Assembly (NCBI RefSeq): GCF_036192275.1
Contig: NZ_CP108088.1
Coordinates: 6,573,501-6,637,500, forward strand
DNA: 64,000 nt
Origin: Streptomyces sp. NBC_00250
Lineage (GTDB): Bacteria; Actinomycetota; Actinomycetes; Streptomycetales; Streptomycetaceae
Reading direction: 5' to 3'
This document shows, one piece after another, positions 9,001 to 16,018 of the stretch (its first letter is position 1; each line of letters opens with the position of its first letter). Made by a program: the position numbers and the translations under genes. A model generated the notes under the pieces. It was not told the DNA's origin, did not search any database, and worked only from the letters and a program-made list of their open reading frames with translations.

Positions 9001-9224
9001 TCGGCATCACGGGCGAGGGCGGCTTCATCGCCCAGCCGCTGGCCGTGGTCGTGATCGGCGGTCTGATCACGTCGACGCTGCTGACGCTGCTCCTCGTCCC
9101 GACGCTCTACGCGATGGTGGAGCTCCGCAAGGAGCGTCGCGCGAAGAAGAAGGCGGCGAAGAAGGGTGCGACGGCCGGCGACTCGCCGGTCCCGCCGCAG
9201 GCCAAGGAGCCGGCCGCGGTCTGA
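6096..9224 (+). CDS. RND-superfamily efflux permease (HAE1/AcrB-like)
   Basis: Large proton-driven export pump of 1042 residues from ATG 6096 (MSWLSRFSLAQRAL; GAGAG upstream). The fold is the duplicated RND pattern: TM1 at about 12-32, a first large extracytoplasmic loop (about 40-330), TM2-6 (about 345-490), TM7 (about 535), a second loop (about 560-850) and TM8-12 (about 860-1015). The TM4 signature GRVVDDSIVVLEN holds the proton-relay Asp pair. The C-terminus is basic and rich in Lys/Ala. No membrane-fusion protein or outer-membrane channel gene is nearby, as expected for a monoderm, so the pump must work alone. It follows a two-component system on the same strand. The substrate cannot be read from the sequence. 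Confidence 0.93.
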   Translation: MSWLSRFSLAQRALIGLVSIVAIVFGAIAIPQLKQQLFPSIELPMVSVLAPYQGASPDVVEKQVVEPLENNLKAVDGLKSVTSTASEGMALVMASFDYGDESTKQLVADVQQAVNRARAQLPDTVDPQVVAGSTDDIPTVVLAAASDKDPQALADLLERTVVPALEDIEGVGQVSVTGVQDLQVSVTPDDRKLAAAGLNAMKLGEALRNGGGTLPAGSFSEAGKSRTIQVGGGYTSLRQIEDLRIPSATPGKGKAVRLGDVATVRQQESPRVSLTRTNGKPSLAVMATMDKDGSAVAISDAVKEKLPELRADLGAGAELTVVSDQGPAVAKAVSGLTTEGALGLVMAVLVILVFLASIRSTLVTAVSIPLSVVLALIVLWTRDLSLNMLTLGALTIAIGRVVDDSIVVLENIKRHLGYGEERQAAILTAVREVAGAVTSSTLTTVAVFLPIGLTGGMIGELFGSFSLTITAALLASLLVSLTVVPVLSYWFLRAPKGTSEDLAEARRLAEEKEEKSRLQRLYVPVLRFATRRRFMSLAIALVVLIVTFGMAPLLKTNFFDQGEQEVLSIQQELAPGTGLDASDAAAKKIEKLLADTEGVKDYQVNVGSSGFMAAFGGGTGSNQATYQVSLEESASFEKTRDAIEKGLAALDGVGDTKIAAGDGFGSQDLRVVVKAADAEVLEKASEQVRAAIAGIKDVTDVQSDLSQSVPRISVKAKPAAADAGFDSASLGMIVGQAVRGTPAAKAVLDDSERDVLITSAKPVTTLAGLRALPLGPVKLGDIATVELVPGPVSMTRIDGARAATITAKPVGDNTGAVSATLQQKIDALDLPEGATASIGGVSEDQSEAFTNLFLAMLAAIAIVFMLLVATFRSLIQPLILLVSIPFAATGAIGLLVITDTAMGVPAMIGMLMLIGIVVTNAIVLIDLINQYRAQGMGVVEAVIEGGRHRLRPILMTALATIFALLPMALGITGEGGFIAQPLAVVVIGGLITSTLLTLLLVPTLYAMVELRKERRAKKKAAKKGATAGDSPVPPQAKEPAAV

Positions 9225-9240
9225 TCCGTACGGCACGAGG

Positions 9241-9274
9241 AAGGGGCGCCCCGCGATCACGCGGGGCGCCCCTT
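9241..9274. terminator. Bidirectional terminator between RND permease and nadA
   Basis: Perfect 14-bp stem (9241-9254 with 9261-9274) around GATCAC, between two convergent genes. The outer AA/TT ends give a short U-run on both strands. Confidence 0.85.
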
Positions 9275-9314
9275 CGGCGTACGTACCGGAGAACCGTCCG
9301 TACGGGCAGAACCG

Positions 9315-10502
9315 TTACGGCAGAGCGAGCATCCGCTCCAGCGCGAGCTTCGCGAAGCTCTCCGTCTCCTTGTCGACCTGGATCTGGTTGACGAGGTTGC
9401 CCTCGGCCAGCGACTCCAGGGTCCACACCAGGTGCGGCAGGTCGATGCGGTTCATGGTCGAGCAGAAGCAGACCGTCTTGTCGAGGAAGACGATCTCCTT
9501 GTCCTGGTCGGCGAATCGGTTCGCCAGCCGCCGGACCAGGTTCAGCTCCGTGCCGATCGCCCACTTGGAACCGGCCGGGGCCGCCTCCAGGGTGTTGATG
9601 ATGTACTCGGTCGAGCCCACGTAGTCCGCGGCGGCGACGACCTCGTGCCGGCACTCGGGGTGGACGAGCACGTTCACCCCCGGGATGCGCTCGCGGACGT
9701 CGTTCACCGAGTCCAGCGAGAAGCGGCCGTGCACCGAGCAGTGACCCCGCCACAGGATCATCTTGGCGGCGCGCAGCTCCTCGACGGTCAACCCGCCGTT
9801 CGGCTTGTGCGGGTTGTACAGAACGCAGTCGTCGAGGGACATGCCCATGTCGCGGACGGCCGTGTTGCGGCCCAGGTGCTGGTCCGGCAGGAACAGCACC
9901 TTCTCCCCCTGCTCGAAGGCCCAGTTCAGGGCCCGCTCGGCGTTGGACGAGGTGCAGATCGTGCCCCCGTGCTTGCCGGTGAAGGCCTTGATGTCGGCCG
10001 AGGAGTTCATGTACGAGACGGGCACGACCTGCTCGGCGATGCCGGCCTCGGTCAGCACGTCCCAGCACTCGGCGACCTGCTCGGCGGTGGCCATGTCGGC
10101 CATGGAGCAGCCGGCCGCGAGGTCGGGCAGGACGACCTTCTGCTCGTCACCGGTCAGGATGTCGGCGGACTCCGCCATGAAGTGCACACCGCAGAAGACG
10201 ATGTACTCGGCCGAGGGCTTGGCCGCCGCGTCGCGCGCGAGCTTGAAGGAGTCACCGGTGACGTCGGCGAACTGGATGACCTCGTCGCGCTGGTAGTGGT
10301 GGCCGAGCACGAAGACCTTGTCCCCGAGCTTCTCCTTGGCCGCGCGGGCGCGCTCCACGAGGTCGGGGTCGGAGGGCGACGGCAGATCGCCGGGGCACTC
10401 CACGCCGCGCTCGCTCTTCGGGTCGGCCTCGCGACCGAGCAGGAGCAGGGCGAGCGGCGACGGCTGGACGTCGAGTTCATGACGGGCTTGGGCCGTGGTC
10501 AC
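9315..10502 (-). CDS. nadA: Quinolinate synthase A
   Basis: 4Fe-4S enzyme that condenses iminoaspartate with dihydroxyacetone phosphate to quinolinate in de novo NAD synthesis. GTG 10502 (MTTAQARHELD) gives 395 residues and has AGAAAGG nine bases upstream; GTG 10511 is also in frame. Conserved features: VLGHHYQRDEV near the N-terminus and the three cluster cysteines, in VFCGVHF, VHPEC and CFCSTMNRIDLPH. The usual nadB and nadC partners are not adjacent. Instead it stands back to back with an A-type Fe-S carrier gene, which fits its need for a cluster. The upstream region holds a good -10 box and an inverted repeat that may be an operator. Confidence 0.97.
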   Translation of the reverse strand: MTTAQARHELDVQPSPLALLLLGREADPKSERGVECPGDLPSPSDPDLVERARAAKEKLGDKVFVLGHHYQRDEVIQFADVTGDSFKLARDAAAKPSAEYIVFCGVHFMAESADILTGDEQKVVLPDLAAGCSMADMATAEQVAECWDVLTEAGIAEQVVPVSYMNSSADIKAFTGKHGGTICTSSNAERALNWAFEQGEKVLFLPDQHLGRNTAVRDMGMSLDDCVLYNPHKPNGGLTVEELRAAKMILWRGHCSVHGRFSLDSVNDVRERIPGVNVLVHPECRHEVVAAADYVGSTEYIINTLEAAPAGSKWAIGTELNLVRRLANRFADQDKEIVFLDKTVCFCSTMNRIDLPHLVWTLESLAEGNLVNQIQVDKETESFAKLALERMLALP

Positions 10503-10551
10503 GTCACGCACCCTTTCTTCGGGGAACCTTTTCGTCGAAATGACGCTATCT

Positions 10552-10557
10552 ATCATA
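10552..10557 (-). promoter_or_regulatory. -10 box of nadA
   Basis: TATGAT on the minus strand, about 50 bases before the nadA start codon, with no clear -35 match upstream. Lack of a -35 suggests activator dependence or an extended spacer. Confidence 0.5.
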
Positions 10558-10566
10558 ACCGCTTCA

Positions 10567-10602
10567 CGTCACGTTGACGATGTCCATAGTGTCGATGTGA
10601 CG
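10567..10602. promoter_or_regulatory. Inverted repeat upstream of nadA (candidate operator)
   Basis: Arms CGTCACGTTGACG (10567-10579) and TGTCGATGTGACG (10590-10602) match at 10 of 13 positions around a 10-base spacer. The site lies just upstream of the nadA -10 box, in the nadA/Fe-S carrier divergent region. An NAD-synthesis regulator is one guess. Confidence 0.4.
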
Positions 10603-10620
10603 AATTCGCTGTCGCCGTCC

Positions 10621-10661
10621 CTGGACTTCGCCGTCCCCGCCCCTGGGCTTCGTCGTCCCCG
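10621..10661. repeat. Two direct repeats, 22-base period
   Basis: CTGGACTTCGCCGTCCCCG (10621-10639) and CTGGGCTTCGTCGTCCCCG (10643-10661) differ at two positions; a third partial copy (CTGGAC) follows. They lie in the leader or promoter region of the Fe-S carrier gene. Confidence 0.6.
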
Positions 10662-10782
10662 TCGCTGGACAGGGTGTGCGAGCATGAAGAGAGAAAGACC
10701 CCACACGGCCCGGAATGAATCCGGGGCACCGTCGGTTGCAACCGTCGGCAAGCAGTCTCCGTACACACCGGGAGAGAAGCAG

Positions 10783-11139
10783 ATGTCCGTATCGGACGAG
10801 AAGACCACTGTCAGCGACGGCATCCTCCTGTCCGACGCCGCCGCGGCCAAGGTCAAGGCCCTCCTCGACCAGGAAGGCCGTGAGGACCTGGCCCTGCGCG
10901 TCGCCGTTCAGCCCGGCGGCTGCTCCGGCCTGCGTTACCAGCTGTTCTTCGACGAGCGTTCGCTCGACGGCGACGTCGTGAAGGACTTCGACGGCGTCAA
11001 GGTCGTCACCGACCGCATGAGCGCCCCGTACCTGGGCGGCGCCTCGATCGACTTCGTCGACACCATCGAGAAGCAGGGCTTCACCATCGACAACCCGAAC
11101 GCCACGGGTTCCTGCGCCTGCGGCGACTCGTTCAGCTAA
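10783..11139 (+). CDS. A-type iron-sulfur carrier (HesB/IscA/ErpA family)
   Basis: 118-residue Fe-S cluster insertion protein. From ATG 10783 (GGAGAG ten bases upstream) it has a 12-residue loose start and then the HesB fold. The three cluster-binding cysteines are in GGCSGLRY and at the C-terminal GSCACGDSF. Related carriers deliver clusters to enzymes such as quinolinate synthase, so its divergent position next to nadA is functionally sensible. A strong 18-bp hairpin closes the gene. Confidence 0.95.
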   Translation: MSVSDEKTTVSDGILLSDAAAAKVKALLDQEGREDLALRVAVQPGGCSGLRYQLFFDERSLDGDVVKDFDGVKVVTDRMSAPYLGGASIDFVDTIEKQGFTIDNPNATGSCACGDSFS

Positions 11140-11172
11140 GTCGCACAGGTAGGTCGCACAGGTCGTACGCAT

Positions 11173-11212
11173 GAGGGCGGTGGCCCGGGAGTGATCCCGG
11201 GCCACCGCCCTC
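11173..11212. terminator. Strong bidirectional terminator
   Basis: Perfect 18-bp stem (11173-11190 with 11195-11212) with a GTGA loop, between the convergent Fe-S carrier gene and the anchored protein gene. Confidence 0.85.
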
Positions 11213-11230
11213 ACGCATGCCCCGCCGGAC

Positions 11231-12760
11231 TCAGCGGCGCGGCACCGCCTCCCCGCTCGCCGCGTCGACCACGGGCCGGTCGCCCAGCGGACTCTTGAGC
11301 GTCACGGTCTTCGTGAAGTCCTTGGCGATCATGATGCAGACCCGCTCGGGGTCGGACTTCTCGATGATCCGCACCACCACCCGGTCCGGCTGCTCGTCGG
11401 CCTTCACGGTGTAGGTGCTGCACACCCCGCCCCAGAAGGTGACGGCCAGCCGCCGGCCGTCGCCCTCGACCCGGACGGACTCGACCGCCCGCGCCGCCGT
11501 GCCGTCCCCCGGAGGGGGCGTGGGCGTCGGCGTGGGCTTCGCGGGCGGCACCAGGTACTCGGGGGCCACCGCCGCCCGTGCCACCGTGTACGGCGCGCCG
11601 TCCGCCGGGTCCGCGGTGAACAGCCAGGACGGTACGAGCAGCCGCTCGCCGGCCACGTCCCGCGCGGCGAGACCGAACACCGCGGCCGTCACCGGCACCT
11701 GGTCCGGAGCGGCCCTGTCCACGATCGTCTGGCAGGGCGGGGTCGGCTCGACGGGCTTCGGGGTCGAGCCGACCGTTCCGGCGTCCTCGGGCTTCCCGTT
11801 CCCGTCCACCGCCGACGGGGCGGTCGGGCAGTGCCCGATGCCGATCGGGCCGGTGCCCTTCGAGTCCTCGTTCAGCTGGGCGAGGGCCTTCGACGCCCCG
11901 ACCACCGGGTACGTGGCGCCCTTCACCGGCTCCTTCAGCATCCCGCTGCCTGCGACCGGCCGGCCGTCCCGCGCGATGTGCAGCCCCGTCGACCAGCCGT
12001 AGGTCGGCAGCCCGCCCACCACCGGATCGGCGTTGACCACCCGCACCGAACCGTTCATGACCTGGGTCGCGGTGACCTTCGCGTCGTCCTGGCCGAGAGC
12101 CTTCAGGACGGGCGCGGCCGCGGCCTTCGCCGCCGCCTCGCTCAGCGGTGTACCGCCCGGCGCGGGCTTCGTCTCGCCCGGGGGCGGGCACGCCCTGCCC
12201 TTGAGGCAGGCGTCGCCGGCCGGGCCGCCGTCGTACCAGGAGTACGTCCAGTTCCCCGGCGCCTTCTCCGACACGTCGAGGCGTGGTCCCGAACCGTCCT
12301 TCTCGGGCCGGATCGTCCAGACCTCACCCACCAGGGAGGGGCTCCCGGAGATGCCCAGCGCTTCGGCCAGCCTGGTCACCTCCGCCGAGGTGACCAGGCC
12401 CTCGGGCCGGTGGACCGCGGCCGAGGAGGGCCCCTGGGGGAGTGGGCCCTTGGCTGTGTAGACGGTCCCGTTCGGGCCGCCTCCGGGGTCCGGCTCACCG
12501 GGCGCGATGCCCGGACCGCCCCGTGTGTCGCCGCCGGTGTCCCCACCGCCGGCGGTCCCGCCGCCGCTGCCGCCCTCCAGGCGCAGCGGCGGGGGCGGAC
12601 CGGCCGCGTCGGCGGCCTTGGTGGCCGCGCCGGCGCCGGTGCCGTCACCGGATGCCGTGGTGGCGAGGTAGACGCCACCACCCCCGGCGAGCAGCACACC
12701 CGCCGCCACCGAGGCGGCGATGACACTCCGCCGCCGCCGTACGTTCTCCGTACCGCTCAC
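11231..12760 (-). CDS. Secreted or membrane-anchored hypothetical protein
   Basis: 509-residue protein conserved in Streptomyces; I do not recognise a functional domain. GTG 12760 has GGGAGCG upstream. Residues 1-33 hold a basic stretch (RRRR) and a hydrophobic segment (VIAASVAAGVLLAGGGG), a single N-terminal anchor or signal. Residues 35-105 are Gly/Pro/Ala-rich and unstructured. A folded region with paired cysteines follows (CLKGRAC, then GHCPTAP and PPCQTI). A Pro/Thr linker (PTPTPTPPP) precedes a C-terminal beta-rich domain with two more Cys. The even number of extracytoplasmic Cys suggests disulfides. It shares orientation with a possible small gene just upstream. Confidence 0.8.
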   Translation of the reverse strand: MSGTENVRRRRSVIAASVAAGVLLAGGGGVYLATTASGDGTGAGAATKAADAAGPPPPLRLEGGSGGGTAGGGDTGGDTRGGPGIAPGEPDPGGGPNGTVYTAKGPLPQGPSSAAVHRPEGLVTSAEVTRLAEALGISGSPSLVGEVWTIRPEKDGSGPRLDVSEKAPGNWTYSWYDGGPAGDACLKGRACPPPGETKPAPGGTPLSEAAAKAAAAPVLKALGQDDAKVTATQVMNGSVRVVNADPVVGGLPTYGWSTGLHIARDGRPVAGSGMLKEPVKGATYPVVGASKALAQLNEDSKGTGPIGIGHCPTAPSAVDGNGKPEDAGTVGSTPKPVEPTPPCQTIVDRAAPDQVPVTAAVFGLAARDVAGERLLVPSWLFTADPADGAPYTVARAAVAPEYLVPPAKPTPTPTPPPGDGTAARAVESVRVEGDGRRLAVTFWGGVCSTYTVKADEQPDRVVVRIIEKSDPERVCIMIAKDFTKTVTLKSPLGDRPVVDAASGEAVPRR

Positions 12761-12826
12761 CGCAACGCTCCCTCGTCTCGACCGGACGCCGGTGGGACGG
12801 AGCGGGCGGGCGGACGGTTCCCTCCG

Positions 12827-13033
12827 TCAGCCCCCGTATTCGGCGGTGGCGTCGATCAGCCGTGCCGAGGCCGCCGGTACGACGACCCCGTGGATCAGCG
12901 CGGGGGAGACCGGCGCGGGCGCGGGGGAGGCCGGAGTCACCCAGTGCGGAGCCATCCGTGCGCCGGCGCCCCGCAGCTCGGCGAGGCTCAACTCGGACTC
13001 GTGTCGCTCACGTGAAGCGGGGTAGATGGTCAT
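12827..13033 (-). CDS. Possible small protein, 68 residues
   Basis: An open frame with Streptomyces-like third-position GC and an ATG start at 13033. It sits on the same strand as the anchored protein, 66 bases upstream of it. Residues 1-25 are charged (ASRERHESELSLAELRGAG); the middle is Pro/Ala/Val-rich. It has no Cys and no membrane segment, and I know no family for it. TACGGT lies 6 bases before the ATG, which fits a leaderless mRNA, and no Shine-Dalgarno is seen. It could be a chance frame in GC-rich DNA. Confidence 0.5.
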   Translation of the reverse strand: MTIYPASRERHESELSLAELRGAGARMAPHWVTPASPAPAPVSPALIHGVVVPAASARLIDATAEYGG

Positions 13034-13163
13034 GGGCGCACCGTATGCACCGCACGCCCCCGGGGAAAAGCCCTACTCTGGGGTAGTTTCCACTGTTCGG
13101 CAGCGCGCCCTCCACCCGGTAGCGTGAACTGTCATTACCGCCTTCCCGCAGGAGCACCCCGTC

Positions 13164-14138
13164 GTGCGTATCGCAGTCACCGGCTCCATCGCCACCGACC
13201 ACCTCATGACCTTCCCCGGCCGGTTCGCCGACCAGCTCGTGGCCGACCAGCTCCACACGGTGTCCCTCTCCTTCCTCGTCGACAACCTCGACGTCCGCCG
13301 CGGCGGCGTCGGCCCCAACATCTGCTTCGGCATGGGGCAGCTCGGCGGCAGCCCGATCCTGGTGGGCGCGGCCGGCTACGACTTCGACGAGTACCGCGGC
13401 TGGCTCGACCGCCACGGCGTCGACACCGGCTCGGTGCGCATCTCCGAGGTTCTGCACACCGCCCGCTTCGTCTGCACCACGGACAAGGACCACAACCAGA
13501 TCGGCTCCTTCTACACGGGCGCGATGAGCGAGGCCCGGCTGATCGAGCTCAAGGCCGTCGCCGACCGGGTGGGCGGGCTCGACCTGGTCCTCATCGGCGC
13601 CGACGACCCCGAGGCGATGCTCCGCCACACGGAGGAGTGCAAGACGCGGGAGATCCCGTTCGCCGCCGACTTCTCGCAGCAGATCGCGCGCATGGACGGC
13701 CAGGAGATCCGCACCCTCCTGGAGGGCGCGACCTACCTCTTCTCCAACGAGTACGAGAAGGGCCTCATCGAGTCCAAGACGGGCTGGACCGACGCCGAGA
13801 TCCTCTCCCGCGTCGGCCACCGGGTCACCACGCTCGGCTCGCGCGGTGTGCGCATCGAGCGCGTCGGCGACACCCCGATCGAGGTCGGCTGCCCCGAGGA
13901 GACCGCCAAGGTCGACCCGACCGGCGTCGGCGACGCCTTCCGCGCCGGCTTCCTCACCGGCCTGTCCTGGGGCGTCGGCCTGGAGCGCGCCGCGCAGGTC
14001 GGCTGCATGCTGGCGACGCTGGTCATCGAGACCCTGGGCACGCAGGAGTACACCCTGCGCCGAGCCAACTTCATGGAGCGCTTCACCAAGGCCTACGGCG
14101 ACACGGCCGCGGCCGAAGTCCGCGCCCACCTGGCCTGA
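13164..14138 (+). CDS. PfkB-family carbohydrate kinase, adenosine-kinase-like
   Basis: 324-residue ribokinase-fold kinase, most like actinobacterial adenosine kinases, which convert adenosine to AMP in purine salvage. GTG 13164 follows GCAGGAG at good spacing. The substrate-side motif is RRGGVGPNICFGMGQLGG (about 48-65). The C-terminal PfkB signature DPTGVGDAFRAGF (about 250) contains the catalytic Asp and the anion hole. Family members can act on other nucleosides or sugars, so the substrate call is moderate. Confidence 0.9.
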   Translation: MRIAVTGSIATDHLMTFPGRFADQLVADQLHTVSLSFLVDNLDVRRGGVGPNICFGMGQLGGSPILVGAAGYDFDEYRGWLDRHGVDTGSVRISEVLHTARFVCTTDKDHNQIGSFYTGAMSEARLIELKAVADRVGGLDLVLIGADDPEAMLRHTEECKTREIPFAADFSQQIARMDGQEIRTLLEGATYLFSNEYEKGLIESKTGWTDAEILSRVGHRVTTLGSRGVRIERVGDTPIEVGCPEETAKVDPTGVGDAFRAGFLTGLSWGVGLERAAQVGCMLATLVIETLGTQEYTLRRANFMERFTKAYGDTAAAEVRAHLA

Positions 14139-14163
14139 CCTCCACCCCACGGCCCGACCCGGG

Positions 14164-14198
14164 CCCCGCCCCGCCCCCGCTGTGTGGCCGGGGCGGGG
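14164..14198. terminator. Hairpin between convergent genes
   Basis: 10-bp stem CCCCGCCCCG (14164-14173) with CGGGGCGGGG (14189-14198), 15-base loop, between the kinase gene and the desulfurase fusion gene. Confidence 0.5.
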
Positions 14199-14265
14199 CG
14201 CAGGCCCAGCGCGGCGGGGGCGCCGGCCCCGCCGCGGCCCGCGGCCCTCAGGGGCGGCCCGGCGC

Positions 14266-15651
14266 TCAGCTCAGGCGGCGTACCACGTACGCGACCCCGC
14301 CTCCCTCCGACGGCGACTCGCCCACGTACAACTGCCCCCGCATCTCGCACCACGCCGGAATGTCCAGCCGCGCCGCCGCATCGTCGGCGAGGACCGTCAC
14401 CGTGCCGCCCACCGGCACGTCGCCGATGACCTTCGCGAGCTCGATGACCGGGATCGGGCAGCGCCGCCCGAGGGCGTCCACCACCAGGGAGTCCGGCCCC
14501 GGTGCGGCCACCGGAGACGAGGCCGGCGCTCCGAGCCTCTCCCGTACTTCCGCGACCACCCCCGGCAGTACGTCGAGGAAGCGGTCCACGTCCTCCGTCG
14601 TGGTGCCGGTCGGCAGCGACACCCGGACGTTGCCCTCGCTCAGTACTCCCATCGCGCGCAGCACATGGCTGGGCGTCAGCGTCGAACTCGTACACGACGA
14701 ACCGGACGAAACGGAGAAACCCTCCCGGTCCAGCTCGTGCAGCAGCGTCTCCCCGTCGACGTACAGGCAGGAGAAGGTCACCAGGTGGGGGAGACGGCGC
14801 ACCGGGTCGCCCACCACCTCCACATCCGGCACCAGCTCCGGCACCCGCGCCCGGATCCGGTCCACCAGAGCCCGCAGCCGGGCCCCCTCGGCCGCCGCCT
14901 CCGCCCGCACCGCCCGCAGCGAGGCCGCCGCCGCCACGATCGCCGGCAGGTTCTCGAAGCCGGGCGCCCGGCCCGACTCCCGTTCGTCCGAGGGGCCTTG
15001 GGGCGCGTAGCGGACCCCCTTCCGTACGGCGAGGAGCCCCACGCCCGCCGGACCGCCCCACTTGTGCGCGCTCGCCGCGAGCAGCGACCAGCCGCCCTCC
15101 ACCGGCCCCCAGCCGAGCGACTGGGCCGCGTCCACGAGCAGCGGCACACCCGCCGCCCGGCAGGCCTCGGCGACCTCCGCCACCGGCTGCTCGGTCCCCA
15201 CCTCGTGGTTGGCGGACTGAAGGCACGCCAGGGCGGTCCCGGAGTCGAGCGCGGCCCCGAAGGCGTCCGCGTCCACCGCCCCGGAGCGGCCCACCGGCAC
15301 CTCGGTCACGGCGCCGCCGGCGGCCGCGTGCGTCTCGGCCGCATGGAGTACGGAGGAGTGTTCGACCGCGGAGACCACGATCCGGTTTCCGACACGCCGA
15401 CGCCCCGCGAGAGATCCCGAGATTCCCGCGTGAACCGCGCGCGTCCCCGAAGGAGTGAACACCAGCTCGTCGGGACGACAGCCCACGGCCTCCGCCGCGG
15501 CCTCCCGGGCCGCGTCGAGGAGCAGCCGGGCCCGCCGCCCCTCCCGGTACAGCCGGGCAGGATCGGCCCAGCCCTCGTCGAGCGAGGCGAGCAGCGCCTG
15601 TCGGGCGACGGGGTGCAGCGGGGCGGCGGACGCGGCGTCGAAGTACGGCAT
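14266..15651 (-). CDS. Cysteine desulfurase fused to a TusA-type sulfurtransferase domain
   Basis: 461 residues from ATG 15651 (MPYFDAASAAPLHP). Residues about 1-375 are a class V PLP enzyme of the NifS/IscS type: PLP Lys in SAHKWGGPAG (about 199) and the mobile catalytic Cys in SSGSSCTSST (about 325), which carries the persulfide. Residues about 385-461 are a TusA/SirA domain with its acceptor Cys in GRRCPIPVIELAK. The fusion puts persulfide donor and first acceptor in one chain, so sulfur could pass directly to a downstream use such as tRNA thiolation or Moco. The frame continues upstream of 15651 but is not coding-like. A 9-bp hairpin (15673-15697) lies just before the start. Confidence 0.9.
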   Translation of the reverse strand: MPYFDAASAAPLHPVARQALLASLDEGWADPARLYREGRRARLLLDAAREAAAEAVGCRPDELVFTPSGTRAVHAGISGSLAGRRRVGNRIVVSAVEHSSVLHAAETHAAAGGAVTEVPVGRSGAVDADAFGAALDSGTALACLQSANHEVGTEQPVAEVAEACRAAGVPLLVDAAQSLGWGPVEGGWSLLAASAHKWGGPAGVGLLAVRKGVRYAPQGPSDERESGRAPGFENLPAIVAAAASLRAVRAEAAAEGARLRALVDRIRARVPELVPDVEVVGDPVRRLPHLVTFSCLYVDGETLLHELDREGFSVSSGSSCTSSTLTPSHVLRAMGVLSEGNVRVSLPTGTTTEDVDRFLDVLPGVVAEVRERLGAPASSPVAAPGPDSLVVDALGRRCPIPVIELAKVIGDVPVGGTVTVLADDAAARLDIPAWCEMRGQLYVGESPSEGGGVAYVVRRLS

Positions 15652-16018
15652 CCGCCCACGGTAGGGCCTGTGCGTGGGCGGCCTTCGTCCGCCCACGGTG
15701 AGTCCGCGACGAGTCCGCGGTGAGGTCGGAGCGACTCCGTGGTGAGCCCGTCGTGAGCCCTCGTCAGAACCGCGCCGCGGCGCACCGGCAGGCCGCCGAA
15801 CGGACGTGCCCGACCCCCCTCCGGAACCCCGGAGTCCACCCCTTCGGGGACTCGGACGGCGCGTTGGGCACCCTCCCCGCGCGACCCCAAATAGCGTCCA
15901 GTAGGGTTTGGTCCGCATAAACATCCAAACCCCTGCCCGCGGCCGGGGCGGCGACCGACCAGCGAGACGGACGGCCGTGGCCGACCAACGCGGGCCGAGA
16001 CTCTCGGGAAGGCGCTAC
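15652..16018. other. Divergent intergenic region upstream of ctaC
   Basis: 367 bases without a gene. It holds a 9-bp hairpin next to the desulfurase start (15673-15681 with 15689-15697), a run of GTGAG-containing short repeats (about 15698-15765), two -10-like boxes facing ctaC (TAGCGT 15892-15897 and TAGGGT 15902-15907) and an inverted repeat GGGTTTGG/CCAAACCC (15904-15911 with 15925-15932). The ctaC leader would be about 100 bases. Confidence 0.5.

Noticed and set aside
5865..9260. A 1131-codon open frame on the minus strand
   Set aside because: Antisense shadow of the RND permease; Asp/Gly/Arg-rich with no motif.
13073..13090. CTAC-TCTG-GGGTAG as a second CsoR-type operator
   Set aside because: The arms are imperfect, lacking ATACCC, and the site does not sit in a promoter spacer.
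15652..15924. N-terminal extension of the desulfurase fusion
   Set aside because: The frame is open, but the stretch is Arg/Gly-rich and lacks coding bias; the ATG at 15651 begins the family's normal N-terminus.
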